Shown here piece by piece: positions 24,683-33,030 of a stretch of 64,000 nt of DNA (positions are counted from its first letter, which is position 1; each line of letters starts with the position of its first letter). Under the pieces are notes generated by a model. The model searched no databases, had not been told where the DNA came from, and saw only the letters and a program-made list of their open reading frames with translations. A program made the position numbers and the translations under genes. This DNA comes from JAAZMI01 sp050942615 (GTDB lineage: Bacteria > Bacillota > Dethiobacteria > DTU022 > UBA8154), in the NCBI GenBank assembly GCA_050942615.1, contig JBMNNQ010000001.1, positions 1-64,000 on the forward strand, written 5' to 3'.

Positions 24683-25912
24683 TCAGCCGTCCTGTAATTT
24701 TTTTCTGTGTATATCCTTAACCTCACAATCTGCTTGGCCATCGTGAAAAACAACGTGAATCCTTTGCCCTTTTTTTAGAAAATTGATGCTGTCTACCGGC
24801 AAGCTGTGCTGATCGTTGATCAGAGTAAATCCCCGTTTTAGAACATTTGCAGGATCCAGGGCCTTCAGTTTTTCCTCCGCGCTGTAAAGTGCCGATTTTT
24901 TAAATTTTAAACTGTAGGCCAGGTTTTGTTCCAATCGCTGTCCTATTTCATCAATACGCTGGTAACCCTGGTTAATTCTTTCCTTTAAATACCTTAAATG
25001 TACTGCCGGTGAAAGATTTTTCAGGATAAGCCTTTTTCCCCGCAGGAAGCCTTGCCAGCAGCTTAGCAATTGACGCTCCTGCATTTTCAAGTGCTGTAAA
25101 AGATCTTTTTTCCGGGGGGCAATTAACTCCGCTGCGGCCGTGGGCGTTGAGGCTCTGATATCTGCTACAAAATCGGCAATTGTAAAGTCTGTTTCGTGTC
25201 CGATAGCGCTGATGACAGGCGTTTTCAGTTTATATAGAGCATAAGCCAGCGCTTCATCGTTGAAAGGCCATAGTTCTTCCAAAGAACCGCCTCCCCTGGT
25301 GATAACGATGACTTCCACACCTGCGTAATCGTCCAGTTTTTTCAAGGCATCTATAATCTGCCCGGGGGCCTCGGGCCCCTGAACGGTTACGGGATAGAAA
25401 AGAACATGAACACAGGGGAACCTTCTTTCCAAAGTTGTTAAGAAGTCTTTAATTGCCGCCCCGGCAGGGGAGGTAACCAACCCGATGCAACGCGGCAGGC
25501 GGGGTAAGGATTTTTTCCGGCCGGTATCAAAAATCCCTTCTCTTTTCAGTTTTTCTTTTAACTGTTCAAACGCCAGGTATAGTGCTCCAATGCCTTCCGG
25601 CTTCAATTCTTCAACATATAGTTGGTAATATCCGCTTCGTTCATAAAGTGAAACGTTCCCCCTGGCGACAACCTTCATTCCTTCTGTCGGCATAAAATTT
25701 AACCTTCTATTTTTACTGAGGAAGAAAACGCAGCGGATAACACTATTTTTATCTTTTAAAGTAAAATAAATGTGCCCCGAAGGGCGGTGACGTTTAAAAT
25801 TTGAAATTTCACCTAAAATTGAAATGTTTTGCAGCAATCCATCCTGGAACAACAGGCCTTTTATATATCCGTTTACCTGGGAAACGGTGTAGATACCTTT
25901 TTCCGGGGTCAT
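24683..25912 (-). CDS. xseA: Exodeoxyribonuclease VII large subunit
   Basis: XseA is the catalytic subunit of ExoVII. The 409 residues start with an OB-fold DNA-binding domain (about 1-100, SGHIYFTLKDKNSVIRCVFF), followed by the catalytic region with GLVTSPAGAAIKDFLTTL, VIVITRGGGSLEELWPFNDE, and PVISAIGHETDFTIADFVAD, and a coiled-coil C terminus (about 270-370) that binds XseB. Its ATG overlaps the stop of the upstream folD-like gene (ATGA), so the two are translationally coupled. Confidence 0.96.
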   Translation of the reverse strand: MTPEKGIYTVSQVNGYIKGLLFQDGLLQNISILGEISNFKRHRPSGHIYFTLKDKNSVIRCVFFLSKNRRLNFMPTEGMKVVARGNVSLYERSGYYQLYVEELKPEGIGALYLAFEQLKEKLKREGIFDTGRKKSLPRLPRCIGLVTSPAGAAIKDFLTTLERRFPCVHVLFYPVTVQGPEAPGQIIDALKKLDDYAGVEVIVITRGGGSLEELWPFNDEALAYALYKLKTPVISAIGHETDFTIADFVADIRASTPTAAAELIAPRKKDLLQHLKMQERQLLSCWQGFLRGKRLILKNLSPAVHLRYLKERINQGYQRIDEIGQRLEQNLAYSLKFKKSALYSAEEKLKALDPANVLKRGFTLINDQHSLPVDSINFLKKGQRIHVVFHDGQADCEVKDIHRKKLQDG

Positions 25913-26751
25913 GATGTTCTTGCCGCCGTATCAAGAAGGTTTGTAAGCAACATGGAAATGGTCACCGGGCCAACCCCTCCCGGCACCGGTGTTATCCAAC
26001 CGGCAACTTTTTTTACACCCCAGTAATCGACATCTCCTACCAAACGGGTTCCGATCAAATTAACACCGACATCGATCACAATGGCACCCTTTCTAACCAT
26101 TTCAGCGGTAATCAGGCGTGGGTTACCGGTAGCCACAACGAGCAGCTCTGCCCTTTTGGTAAAGGGGATTAGGTCCGGAGTTTGGGAATGACAGATACTG
26201 ACGATTGCTTTTTTATTCAAAAGCAGGGCGGCTACAGGTTTGCCGACAAGCTCACTGCGCCCGACAACGACAGCCTGTTTGTTTTCCAGGTTTACCTCTG
26301 TAGCTTCAATTAATTTCATAATCCCTTTGGCTACATAGGGTACCAGCGGAGGGTTGCCCCTGCAAAGGTTCCCCATATTTTGAAAATGGAGACCTTCAAT
26401 GTCTTTATGAGGAGCGACCAGTTGAGAAATATATGTGAAGTTAAAATGGGGGGGGAGCGGATGAATATTAATACCGTGGATCCCCGGGTCAGCGTTTAGC
26501 CGTTTAAGCAGTTGGCTGAGCTCTTCTTTGGTGGTTTCTTCCGGCAGGCAATGGATCTGGCAGTTGATACCAAGTTGCCGGCAGGCCCTTTCTTTCAAGC
26601 GGGCTACATGGATGCGGGCGGCAGGATTTTGAAGAACAATGATCGCCAGGCCGGGTGTTGTTTCTTTTTTCTTCAAGGTTGCAATTTTTGTTCTTAACTC
26701 TTCCCGTACTTTCCTGGTGATCTGAACACCGCTGATTACCCTTGCAGACAA
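25909..26751 (-). CDS. FolD-like paralogue with altered active site
   Basis: This is a FolD-family protein of 280 residues. I place the start at the TTG at 26751: GGAGGGG lies 6 bases upstream and the resulting MSARVISGVQITRKVREEL aligns with the canonical FolD N terminus. The Rossmann part is well kept (VVVGRSELVGKPVAALLL, TPVPGGVGPVTISML). The folate site is altered: the catalytic Tyr of YVxSK is His (RIHVARLK) with a one-residue insertion before the Lys, QLPLP is HPLPP, and KDVDGF is KDIEGLHF. It is coupled to xseA. Loss of normal dehydrogenase/cyclohydrolase activity is likely but inferred. Confidence 0.85.
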   Translation of the reverse strand: MSARVISGVQITRKVREELRTKIATLKKKETTPGLAIIVLQNPAARIHVARLKERACRQLGINCQIHCLPEETTKEELSQLLKRLNADPGIHGINIHPLPPHFNFTYISQLVAPHKDIEGLHFQNMGNLCRGNPPLVPYVAKGIMKLIEATEVNLENKQAVVVGRSELVGKPVAALLLNKKAIVSICHSQTPDLIPFTKRAELLVVATGNPRLITAEMVRKGAIVIDVGVNLIGTRLVGDVDYWGVKKVAGWITPVPGGVGPVTISMLLTNLLDTAARTS

Positions 26752-26860
26752 AATTTTCCCCTCCATAACCATCCAACAAAGTGGCTGTTTCAAAAAAATA
26801 AATAAGGGAAAGAGCACAAGCTATTAACGGGGCAAGTTCTCAATGCTCCTTCCCGCATCA

Positions 26861-27727
26861 TTAGTGTTGCATGCCGAATAATGTTTGTTTAAAGGCTTGT
26901 AACGTATTCTTCATCAGCATGGTAATGGCTAGGGGGCTGTCTTCACCTGCCGGCAGGGTAAAGATACAACCTGCCACTTTTTCAACCTCTTTTAGAACAA
27001 ACCCACTGGCCTGTTCTGGGCCGTCAGGGGTTGTCCCGATGTCCATGACCATGGCTCCCGGTTTAACCCAGTCGCCTTTAATCAGCCCCGGTTTCCCTGT
27101 TTCGGAAACAAGTATATCTGCAGTACGGCAAATTTTGGGCAGATCGCTGCTTAAAACAGGGCAAAAAGTTACCGAAGCATTTTTTTTGAGCAATGCCAAG
27201 GTTAAAGGCCGGCTGACAACGCCCCTGCGGCTGATCAGTACCGCTGTTTTACCCCCGATGGGCTGCCCGGCAAAGTCGAGCACCTGCATCAGGGCATAAA
27301 CGTTACAAGGTAAAAACCCTTCGTTTCCACTGAATAGTTTCCCGGCATTAATCGGGTGCCTGCCGCCGACATCCTTCCCGGGATCAATAGCGGCTAAGAT
27401 CTCTCTTTTCTGCAGGGTTTCCGGCAGGGGCAGTTGGCAGAACAGACCCTGAACCCGGCTTTCCTTGTTTAGCTGCCGTATGGTTATACAGATATCATCC
27501 TGGGAAGCAGTTGCAGGTAAATAACGTATATCAGCATAGAAACCTAATTTTTCACATTGTTTCTCTTTACAACGAACTGAGGCTAAGGAGGCAGGGTCTT
27601 CACCCACGACAACCATGCCCAGACCAGGAGCTTTGTCTGTTTTTTGCTTTAGCTCCTTTAATTCTGCGATGATCCCAGCGCAGACCTTGCCCCCCACTTC
27701 CGCCTCTTTAAGTAACTTCACAGGCAT
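26861..27727 (-). CDS. FolD-like paralogue, strongly degenerate
   Basis: This 288-residue FolD-family protein lies between the canonical folD and the other divergent copy. It keeps QLPLP and the catalytic Lys region (SVRCKEKQC), but Tyr is Ser and KDVDGF is KDVGGRHP, losing the conserved Asp. The nucleotide-binding GRSNIVGKP is SRRGVVSRP, and the C-terminal PVPGGVGPMT is replaced by LPAGEDSPLA. Both the folate and NADP sites are therefore changed. The frame is intact and the ribosome site normal, so it is not a decayed pseudogene. It may be a structural partner or have a new substrate. Confidence 0.82.
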   Translation of the reverse strand: MPVKLLKEAEVGGKVCAGIIAELKELKQKTDKAPGLGMVVVGEDPASLASVRCKEKQCEKLGFYADIRYLPATASQDDICITIRQLNKESRVQGLFCQLPLPETLQKREILAAIDPGKDVGGRHPINAGKLFSGNEGFLPCNVYALMQVLDFAGQPIGGKTAVLISRRGVVSRPLTLALLKKNASVTFCPVLSSDLPKICRTADILVSETGKPGLIKGDWVKPGAMVMDIGTTPDGPEQASGFVLKEVEKVAGCIFTLPAGEDSPLAITMLMKNTLQAFKQTLFGMQH

Positions 27728-27754
27728 AGTAGTTTACTGCCTTGCTTTTTATTT

Positions 27755-28639
27755 TTAGCCTTCGTTCAGTCTGATGGCTGCTTCAACAGTGTTATAAAGA
27801 AGCATGGTTACCGTCATGGGGCCTACGCCACCGGGGACGGGGGTGATAAAGGATGCTTTTTCCTTCACTGTTTCAAAGTCCACATCACCGGCCAGGCGGA
27901 AACCGCTCTTCCGGGATTCGTCAGGAATTCTGTTTACGCCCACGTCAATCACTACGGTTCCTTCTTTCACCATGTCAGCGGTGATGGCATTGGGCCTGCC
28001 CATGGCTGCAATCAGAATGTCAGCTTGTTTTGTAAAGTAAGAAATGTCTTTGGCGCCGGTATGCACAACAGTGACCACAGCGTTGGCACCTTCAGCTTTT
28101 TGCATCAGAATTGCGGCCAGCGGTTTGCCGACAATGTTGCTGCGGCCACAAACAACAACGTGTTTGCCTGCCGGATCGTTGCCGGAACGGAAGAGCAGCT
28201 GCTGGACGCCGTGGGGTGTACAGGGCAGCGGGCAGGGCTCGCCCCTGAGCAGTTTACCCACGTTTACCGGGTGGAAACCGTCGACGTCTTTTTCCGGGGA
28301 AATGAAGCTGATCACTTTTTCAACGCTGATATGATCGGGCAGGGGAAGCTGTACCAAGATGCCGCTAAATTTGGGATCCTTATTTAGGCCGTCGATAACC
28401 TTAAGCACTTCTTCCTCGGGTACATCAGCCGGGAGACGAATTGTTTCTTCAAACATGCCAATTTCCTGGCTGCCCTTGGCTTTACTGGTTACATAAGAAA
28501 TAGATGCCGGATCTTCCCCCACCAAAACCACACCCAAGCCTGGAACAATGCCCTTTTCCTTTAATTCGGCAACCTTTCCTTTAAGCTCCTGCCTGATCTC
28601 CTTGGCCACTTCGTTTCCAGAAATAATCTTTGCCGTCAT
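27755..28639 (-). CDS. folD: Bifunctional methylenetetrahydrofolate dehydrogenase / methenyl-THF cyclohydrolase
   Basis: FolD oxidises 5,10-methylene-THF with NADP and hydrolyses the methenyl form to 10-formyl-THF. All key elements are present in this 294-residue copy: YVTSKAK (catalytic Tyr and Lys), VQLPLPDHI, KDVDGFHPVNVGKL, PCTPHGVQQLL, GRSNIVGKPLAAIL, and TPVPGGVGPMTVTML. It is the first of three tandem folD-family genes and lies downstream of nfnAB. In acetogens NADPH from NfnAB supplies this folate step, so co-location is metabolically sensible. Confidence 0.97.
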   Translation of the reverse strand: MTAKIISGNEVAKEIRQELKGKVAELKEKGIVPGLGVVLVGEDPASISYVTSKAKGSQEIGMFEETIRLPADVPEEEVLKVIDGLNKDPKFSGILVQLPLPDHISVEKVISFISPEKDVDGFHPVNVGKLLRGEPCPLPCTPHGVQQLLFRSGNDPAGKHVVVCGRSNIVGKPLAAILMQKAEGANAVVTVVHTGAKDISYFTKQADILIAAMGRPNAITADMVKEGTVVIDVGVNRIPDESRKSGFRLAGDVDFETVKEKASFITPVPGGVGPMTVTMLLYNTVEAAIRLNEG

Positions 28640-28735
28640 ACTAGTATAACCTCCTTATAAAATATCTTAAAAGCCTGGACTAGAATACCTTGCATAATAC
28701 CTGTAAAACCGATCATGCCTGCCGCATAATATTAC

Positions 28736-28767
28736 TATAATGTTTTTAAATTATAATGTTTTTAAAT
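28736..28767. repeat. 16-bp perfect tandem duplication at the nfnB stop codon
   Basis: The 16-bp unit TATAATGTTTTTAAAT occurs twice head to tail (28736-28751 and 28752-28767). The second copy encodes the last nfnB codons and part of its stop; the first lies just downstream. It looks like a recent slippage duplication. It also provides a TATAAT on the plus strand, but no matching -35 was seen. Confidence 0.7.
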
Positions 28768-30169
28768 ATTCATCCATTGCCCGGGCCGCGACCTTGCCGG
28801 CGCCCATGGCCAGGATTACTGTTGCCGCCCCTGTAACGATATCACCGCCGGCGTAAACCCCTTTGCGGGAGGTGGCTCCTACTTCGTCAGCCTCGATTGT
28901 TCCCCAACGGCTGATTTCCAGATCAGAGGTGGTCTGCGGAATAAGCGGGTTGGGACTCTGGCCGATGGCAATGACAATTGTATCCACATCAAAAATAAAT
29001 TCTGAACCTTTAATGGGGACTGGACGTGCCCTGCCGGAATCGTCCGGTTCACCCAGTTCCATCTTGATGCATTCCATACCCTTTACCCAACCGTTTTCAT
29101 CACCGATAATCTTGACGGGGTTGGTTAACAGGTTGAAGACAACGCCTTCTTCTTTAGCGTGTTCAATTTCTTCGGCACGGGCCGGCATTTCCTTATCTGA
29201 ACGGCGGTATACAATGTGCACCTCTTCGGCGCCCAGCCGCAAGGAGGTGCGGGCGCTGTCCATGGCTACGTTACCCGCCCCGACCACAGCTACTTTTTTA
29301 CCCAGTTTGATCGGTGTGTCATAGTCGGGGAATAAGTAGGCCTTCATCAGGTTTGCCCTGGTTAAAAATTCGTTTGCAGAAAAAACGCCGTTTAGGTTTT
29401 CCCCCGGAATGTTCAGGAACATGGGCAATCCTGCCCCGGTGCCGATAAAAACAGCCTGGAAGCCCTCTTCATCAAAGAGTTCATCAATTGTTATGGTTTT
29501 CCCTACAACAACGTTTGTTTTAATATCAACACCCAGGCTGGCAATATAATCAACTTCCCGCTGGAGAACTTTTTCCTTGGGCAGCCGGAATTCAGGGATG
29601 CCGTAACGGAGGACCCCGCCTGTGGCATGGAAAGCTTCAAAAAGAACAACTTCATGTCCCATCCTGGCTAAGTCGCCGGCAGCAGTCAACCCGGCTGGGC
29701 CGGCACCGACAATGGCCACGCGCTTACCGGTAGAGGGCGGCTTGGGAGGCGTTTCCACCCCTTTGGCCAGTTCATAATCTGCCAGAAAGCGTTCCAACCG
29801 GCCGATGGCCACCGGTTCGCCTCTTTTACCGCGCACACAAAAGGATTCACATTGGCTTTCCTGGGGACAGACACGCCCGCAGACTGCCGGCAGGTTATTT
29901 TTTTCTTTCAGCTTTTTAATGCCCTCGTCAAATTTTCCTTCAGCAACTAAACCGATAAAACCGGGAATATCCACTTCCACCGGGCAACCTTCAACACATT
30001 CAGCCTCTTTACACTGCAGGCAGCGGTTGGCTTCCTTTATTGCTGTTTCAGCATCATAACCAAAGGGCACCTCATTATAGTTTTTAACACGATCCTGGGG
30101 TGTCTGTTCGGGCATCGGATGCTTTTCTTTCATTCTGCGTAATTGCTTAATTTGGTCTTTGTCCAACAT
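28751..30169 (-). CDS. nfnB: NADPH-binding large subunit of NfnAB-type transhydrogenase (glutamate-synthase small-subunit-like)
   Basis: The product (472 residues) resembles the GltD/SudA family. An N-terminal iron-sulfur domain has Cys in CLQCKEAECVEGCPVEV and AVCGRVCPQESQCESFC, followed by a FAD site (VAIVGAGPAGLTAAGDLARMG), an NADPH site (VAVVGAGNVAMDSARTSLRLG) and the terminal GVYAGGDIVTGAATVILAMGAG. The ATG at 30169 overlaps the nfnA stop (TAATG) behind GGAGGTGGG. With nfnA beside it, the best call is NfnB of the NADH-dependent ferredoxin:NADP+ oxidoreductase, which bifurcates electrons from NADPH to ferredoxin and NAD. The alternative is a sulfide dehydrogenase or glutamate synthase chain. 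Confidence 0.9.
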   Translation of the reverse strand: MLDKDQIKQLRRMKEKHPMPEQTPQDRVKNYNEVPFGYDAETAIKEANRCLQCKEAECVEGCPVEVDIPGFIGLVAEGKFDEGIKKLKEKNNLPAVCGRVCPQESQCESFCVRGKRGEPVAIGRLERFLADYELAKGVETPPKPPSTGKRVAIVGAGPAGLTAAGDLARMGHEVVLFEAFHATGGVLRYGIPEFRLPKEKVLQREVDYIASLGVDIKTNVVVGKTITIDELFDEEGFQAVFIGTGAGLPMFLNIPGENLNGVFSANEFLTRANLMKAYLFPDYDTPIKLGKKVAVVGAGNVAMDSARTSLRLGAEEVHIVYRRSDKEMPARAEEIEHAKEEGVVFNLLTNPVKIIGDENGWVKGMECIKMELGEPDDSGRARPVPIKGSEFIFDVDTIVIAIGQSPNPLIPQTTSDLEISRWGTIEADEVGATSRKGVYAGGDIVTGAATVILAMGAGKVAARAMDEYLKTL

Positions 30170-31017
30170 TAACGCCCACCTCCACTTCTGCATTCATGTT
30201 CATATTTATCCACAGCAACTTTTTCTTCCTGCAGGTACATCTGCCCACGGCGGGTCAGCTCTACAAAATCAACCTCATGTGCATCAAAAACAGGGCCGTC
30301 CACACAGGTAAACTTGGTCTTGCCGCCAACTGTCACCCGGCAACAGCCGCACATTCCCGTTCCATCCACCATAATGGGGTTTAAACTGACCATGGTTTTA
30401 ACCCCGTACGGTTTTGTTTGGTTGGAAACGGCGCGCATCATGGGCAGCGGTCCGACAGCAATTATTTCGTCTATTTTTTGGCTTTTATCATCGAGAAATT
30501 TTTGCAGGATGTCAGATACAAAGCCGTGATGGCCTTTTGTTCCGTCATCTGTACAAACATGGAGTTCTTTGCTGACCGCCCGCATTTCATCCTCTAAAAT
30601 AAGCAGATCGGCTGTCCGCGCCCCAATAATGGAGATTACCTCCATACCGGCCTCGTGAAAAGCCTTTACCTTCGGGTAGACCGGGGCAATGCCCACGCCG
30701 CCGCCTACAGCGATAATCCGGCCTGTGGTGGGCAATTCCATAGCCTGGCCCAGCGGCCCTACAAAGTCATTCAGGTAATCCCCTTCTTCAAGAGCCCCCA
30801 ACTGCATGGTGGTTTTTCCAACTTCCTGGAAGATGATTGTAATGGTTCCTTTTTCCTTATCACTGTCGGCAATGGTTAAAGGGATTCTTTCACCATTATC
30901 ATCAACCCGTAAAATAATAAACTGCCCGGGTTGTGCCTTGCGTGCTACAAGCGGTGCTTCAACTTCCATGAGCTTGGACACATCGGCTAAAACTCTTTTT
31001 TTAACTATTTTGAACAT
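30169..31017 (-). CDS. nfnA: NAD(H)- and FAD-binding small subunit of NfnAB-type transhydrogenase
   Basis: The 282-residue protein is a ferredoxin-NADP reductase-like flavoprotein. It has the FAD-binding RIPLTIADSD, the NAD-binding IIAVGGGVGIAPVYPKVKAF, the AVGPLPMM loop, and a C-terminal [2Fe-2S] cluster region GMCGCCRVTVGGKTKFTCVDGP. The ATG at 31017 (MFKIVKKRVLAD) lies 11 bases after GGAGG and matches the family N terminus; the frame extends further upstream without support. It is coupled to nfnB. It heads the nfnA-nfnB transcript, separated from nusB by a terminator. Confidence 0.92.
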   Translation of the reverse strand: MFKIVKKRVLADVSKLMEVEAPLVARKAQPGQFIILRVDDNGERIPLTIADSDKEKGTITIIFQEVGKTTMQLGALEEGDYLNDFVGPLGQAMELPTTGRIIAVGGGVGIAPVYPKVKAFHEAGMEVISIIGARTADLLILEDEMRAVSKELHVCTDDGTKGHHGFVSDILQKFLDDKSQKIDEIIAVGPLPMMRAVSNQTKPYGVKTMVSLNPIMVDGTGMCGCCRVTVGGKTKFTCVDGPVFDAHEVDFVELTRRGQMYLQEEKVAVDKYEHECRSGGGR

Positions 31018-31138
31018 ACAAAAACCTACCTCCTTTACAATGCCCTTTTTTACGATTAGATTCGCCATGATTATAATAAAGTCCTTTACCAAAAAGGTTG
31101 AAAAGAAATATTTATTAATACTGAATATTCTTATAATC

Positions 31139-31183
31139 AAAAAAACCTTCCTTGCCAGTTGGTTTTTGCTAGCAGGAAGGTTT
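31139..31183 (-). terminator. Rho-independent terminator overlapping the end of nusB
   Basis: On the minus strand AAACCTTCCTGC (31183-31172) pairs with GCAAGGAAGGTTT (31155-31143), with one bulge, and is followed by a T run. The first arm overlaps the last nusB codons. It ends the transcript that carries nusB and precedes nfnA. Confidence 0.88.
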
Positions 31184-31588
31184 CGATTCCTGATTTGTTT
31201 TCCAGATATTGTCCAGCATACCGTTTACAAAGCGTGCCGCCTCTTCATCCTGGTAAGTTTTGGTCAGCTCTATGGCTTCGTTGATGGCCACAGCCGGAGG
31301 AGTTTCACCCAAGTAAAGCAGTTCGTAAAGTGCCAGGCGCAGTATATTGCGTACCACTGCTGACAGGCGATCAAATTGCCAGTTAATCAGGTACAGGGAA
31401 AGTGTTTTGTCCAGTTCCCCCCTTTCCTCCAGAACACCTTCGACCAATGATCTGCAAAAAAATTTTTCCTGGTCAGAAAAACCATCATCGCCAAGCAGGT
31501 AATGAAGCGCGCAAGCAGGGTCATTTTTGCCAACTTCAATCATAAACAGTATTTTAAAGGCGTACTCCCTGGGCAACCTTCTTTTCAA
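31169..31588 (-). CDS. nusB: Transcription antitermination protein NusB
   Basis: NusB is an all-helical RNA-binding factor that binds boxA with NusE in rRNA antitermination. The sequence has the typical start RRLPREYAFKILFMIEVGK, the central LDKTLSLYLINWQFDRLSAVVRNILRLALYELLY, and the C-terminal PPAVAINEAIELTKTYQDEEAARFVNGMLDNI. I prefer the TTG at 31588 (GGAAAGGGG 7 bases upstream); an in-frame TTG at 31612 is the alternative. It ends the asp23-amaP-DUF2273-nusB run. Confidence 0.95.
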   Translation of the reverse strand: MKRRLPREYAFKILFMIEVGKNDPACALHYLLGDDGFSDQEKFFCRSLVEGVLEERGELDKTLSLYLINWQFDRLSAVVRNILRLALYELLYLGETPPAVAINEAIELTKTYQDEEAARFVNGMLDNIWKTNQESKPSC

Positions 31589-31640
31589 AGCCTGTACCCC
31601 TTTCCAGGGCAAGTAGTTTTTGCATACACCAAATTAAAGA

Positions 31641-31871
31641 TCAGTCACGTTCACGTTTAAACCAGAGTTTTTCCAGGTAATTTTGTATAACTTGGTTCTT
31701 TTCTTCCCTGGCGCCCAAATAGATCCCGGCCCCCACGCAAAATAAAACAAAAATCCCCCGCCAAAAACCAAAAGCCATCAGGATAATGGCTACCAGCAAG
31801 CCCAGAAAACCGCCCAAAATTTTGCCAAGGTTTTCGTTAACCAGCTTTAAAAAATTGTTTCTGTTTAGCAT
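31641..31871 (-). CDS. DUF2273 family small membrane protein
   Basis: The likely 76-residue product starts at ATG 31871 behind GAGGGTG. It has two hydrophobic stretches (about 18-36 and 39-53 of MLNRNNF...) and a charged tail, as in the DUF2273 family. These proteins are encoded next to Asp23/AmaP genes and are thought to belong to the same membrane-anchored stress complex. Here it follows amaP by 10 bases. Confidence 0.85.
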   Translation of the reverse strand: MLNRNNFLKLVNENLGKILGGFLGLLVAIILMAFGFWRGIFVLFCVGAGIYLGAREEKNQVIQNYLEKLWFKRERD

Positions 31872-31881
31872 ATTCACACCC

Positions 31882-32418
31882 TCAACGAACCTTTTTTTCA
31901 ATTGTTTCCTGGGCGATATTCTCCACCAGCACCTTTACCTCGGCTACATTTGCCCCGCTAATTTCCTGCACATAGCGGCGCACTTTTTCCTGCAGTTCAC
32001 TTACCAGAGCAGGGACAGGCAGATCGGGAATAATGCGGATGCGCAGGTAGATAACCAGGCCCTGTTCTGTAAAATTAATGCGGGTGTTAACCTCCCTGAT
32101 GCCTTTGATTTTGCGGGAGGCCGTTAAAACCATATTTTCAATCGCGCGGAAGGAGATACGGATCTCACCAACTTCTGAAAAGTTAACGATATTTCCATTT
32201 TTTTCTTTTTCCCGGCCCTGTGCAGAAAAAATCAACAAAATAACTCCCACAATTAAAAGCAGGAAACCTGCAAGGGTATAACGCAGGTCACCGGTAAGCT
32301 TGTTAACAAAAAGAAAAAATTCTGTTGTAAAATACCCCAGCGTGATCAAAGCGAGAAAAAGCCCACCCAAAACACCACCGATTCCCAGAACAGCCAGGGT
32401 AATACGTCTTCCCCCCAT
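31882..32418 (-). CDS. amaP: Alkaline shock response membrane anchor protein AmaP
   Basis: The 178-residue protein has two N-terminal transmembrane helices (about 7-30 and 48-67), then a soluble domain similar to Asp23 (GEIRISFRAIENMVLTASRKIKGIREVNTRINFTEQGLVIYLRIRI). This is the AmaP architecture: it anchors Asp23 to the membrane in Staphylococcus. The gene lies between asp23 and the DUF2273 gene, the conserved trio. Confidence 0.9.
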   Translation of the reverse strand: MGGRRITLAVLGIGGVLGGLFLALITLGYFTTEFFLFVNKLTGDLRYTLAGFLLLIVGVILLIFSAQGREKEKNGNIVNFSEVGEIRISFRAIENMVLTASRKIKGIREVNTRINFTEQGLVIYLRIRIIPDLPVPALVSELQEKVRRYVQEISGANVAEVKVLVENIAQETIEKKVR

Positions 32419-32454
32419 TAGAAAAAACCAGCCTCCTTCTACAAAGCAGGAAAA

Positions 32455-32492
32455 GCTAACCCCCTGTTAAAAAATATTTACAGGAGGTTAGC
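32455..32492 (-). repeat. Intra-operon hairpin between asp23 and amaP
   Basis: GCTAACCCCCTGT (32455-32467) pairs with ACAGGAGGTTAGC (32480-32492) with one mismatch around an A/T loop. On the minus strand only four T follow (GCTTTTCC), so termination would be partial. It may lower expression of amaP-DUF2273-nusB relative to asp23, or protect the asp23 mRNA 3' end. Confidence 0.6.
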
Positions 32493-32502
32493 CCTGAAAG
32501 CG

Positions 32503-32889
32503 CTATTTAGATTCTTCCTCTTCCGATTTTTGTTGTGGAAAACTGACACCCTGAATATGAACATTCACTTTGACAACCTTTAAACCCGTCATGTTTTCAA
32601 CCGCTTTTTTGACATTTTCCTGTACATTCCAGGCCACATCGGGGATGCGGGAACCATAGCCGACGATCATGAACAAATCTACGGCAGCCTCTTCTTCCCC
32701 GACTTCCACTTTTACTCCCTTGGATAAATTTTTACGCCCCAGGGCTTCGGCAATACCCCCGGCAATACCCCCGCTCATGCTGGCCACGCCATCAACTTCT
32801 GTAGCTGCCAACCCGGCAATAATTGAAACAACCTCATCAGCAATGCGAATTGATCCCAGTTCAGAAGGAAGAGCACGGTTTTCAGTCAT
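32503..32889 (-). CDS. Asp23/Gls24 family envelope stress response protein
   Basis: The 128-residue protein shows the Asp23 (DUF322) pattern: GSIRIADEVVSIIAGLAATEVDGVASMSGG, then VKVEVGEEEAAVDLFMIVGYGSRIPDVAWNVQENVKKAVENMTGLKVVKVNVHIQGV. The B. subtilis counterpart is YqhY, beside nusB and the acc genes. A strong sigma-A promoter and a perfect AGGAGGAAT-type ribosome site suggest abundant expression. accB and accC, usually between spoIIIAH and this gene in Bacillus, are absent. Confidence 0.93.
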   Translation of the reverse strand: MTENRALPSELGSIRIADEVVSIIAGLAATEVDGVASMSGGIAGGIAEALGRKNLSKGVKVEVGEEEAAVDLFMIVGYGSRIPDVAWNVQENVKKAVENMTGLKVVKVNVHIQGVSFPQQKSEEEESK

Positions 32890-32937
32890 TTTTATTCCTC
32901 CTTTTTTAAACCTTTAAATCTAGAAGACTCATTTTTA

Positions 32938-32967
32938 ATTATACCAAATATTAACTACATTTATCAA
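32938..32967 (-). promoter_or_regulatory. Sigma-A promoter of the asp23-amaP-nusB operon
   Basis: On the minus strand TTGATA (32967-32962), an 18-base spacer and a perfect TATAAT (32943-32938) lie about 50 bases upstream of the asp23 start. This separates vegetative asp23-nusB expression from the sporulation-controlled spoIIIA operon upstream. Confidence 0.8.
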
Positions 32968-33030
32968 ATAAATATTTCCTTAAGTTACAGCTTTCCCGGC
33001 ATTTTTATGAGAAAAACAAAGAATGTATGC

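Noticed and set aside
26861..27727. The middle folD-like gene as a pseudogene
   Set aside because: Despite degenerate motifs, its frame is intact over full length, the start is normal and the overall fold pattern is kept.
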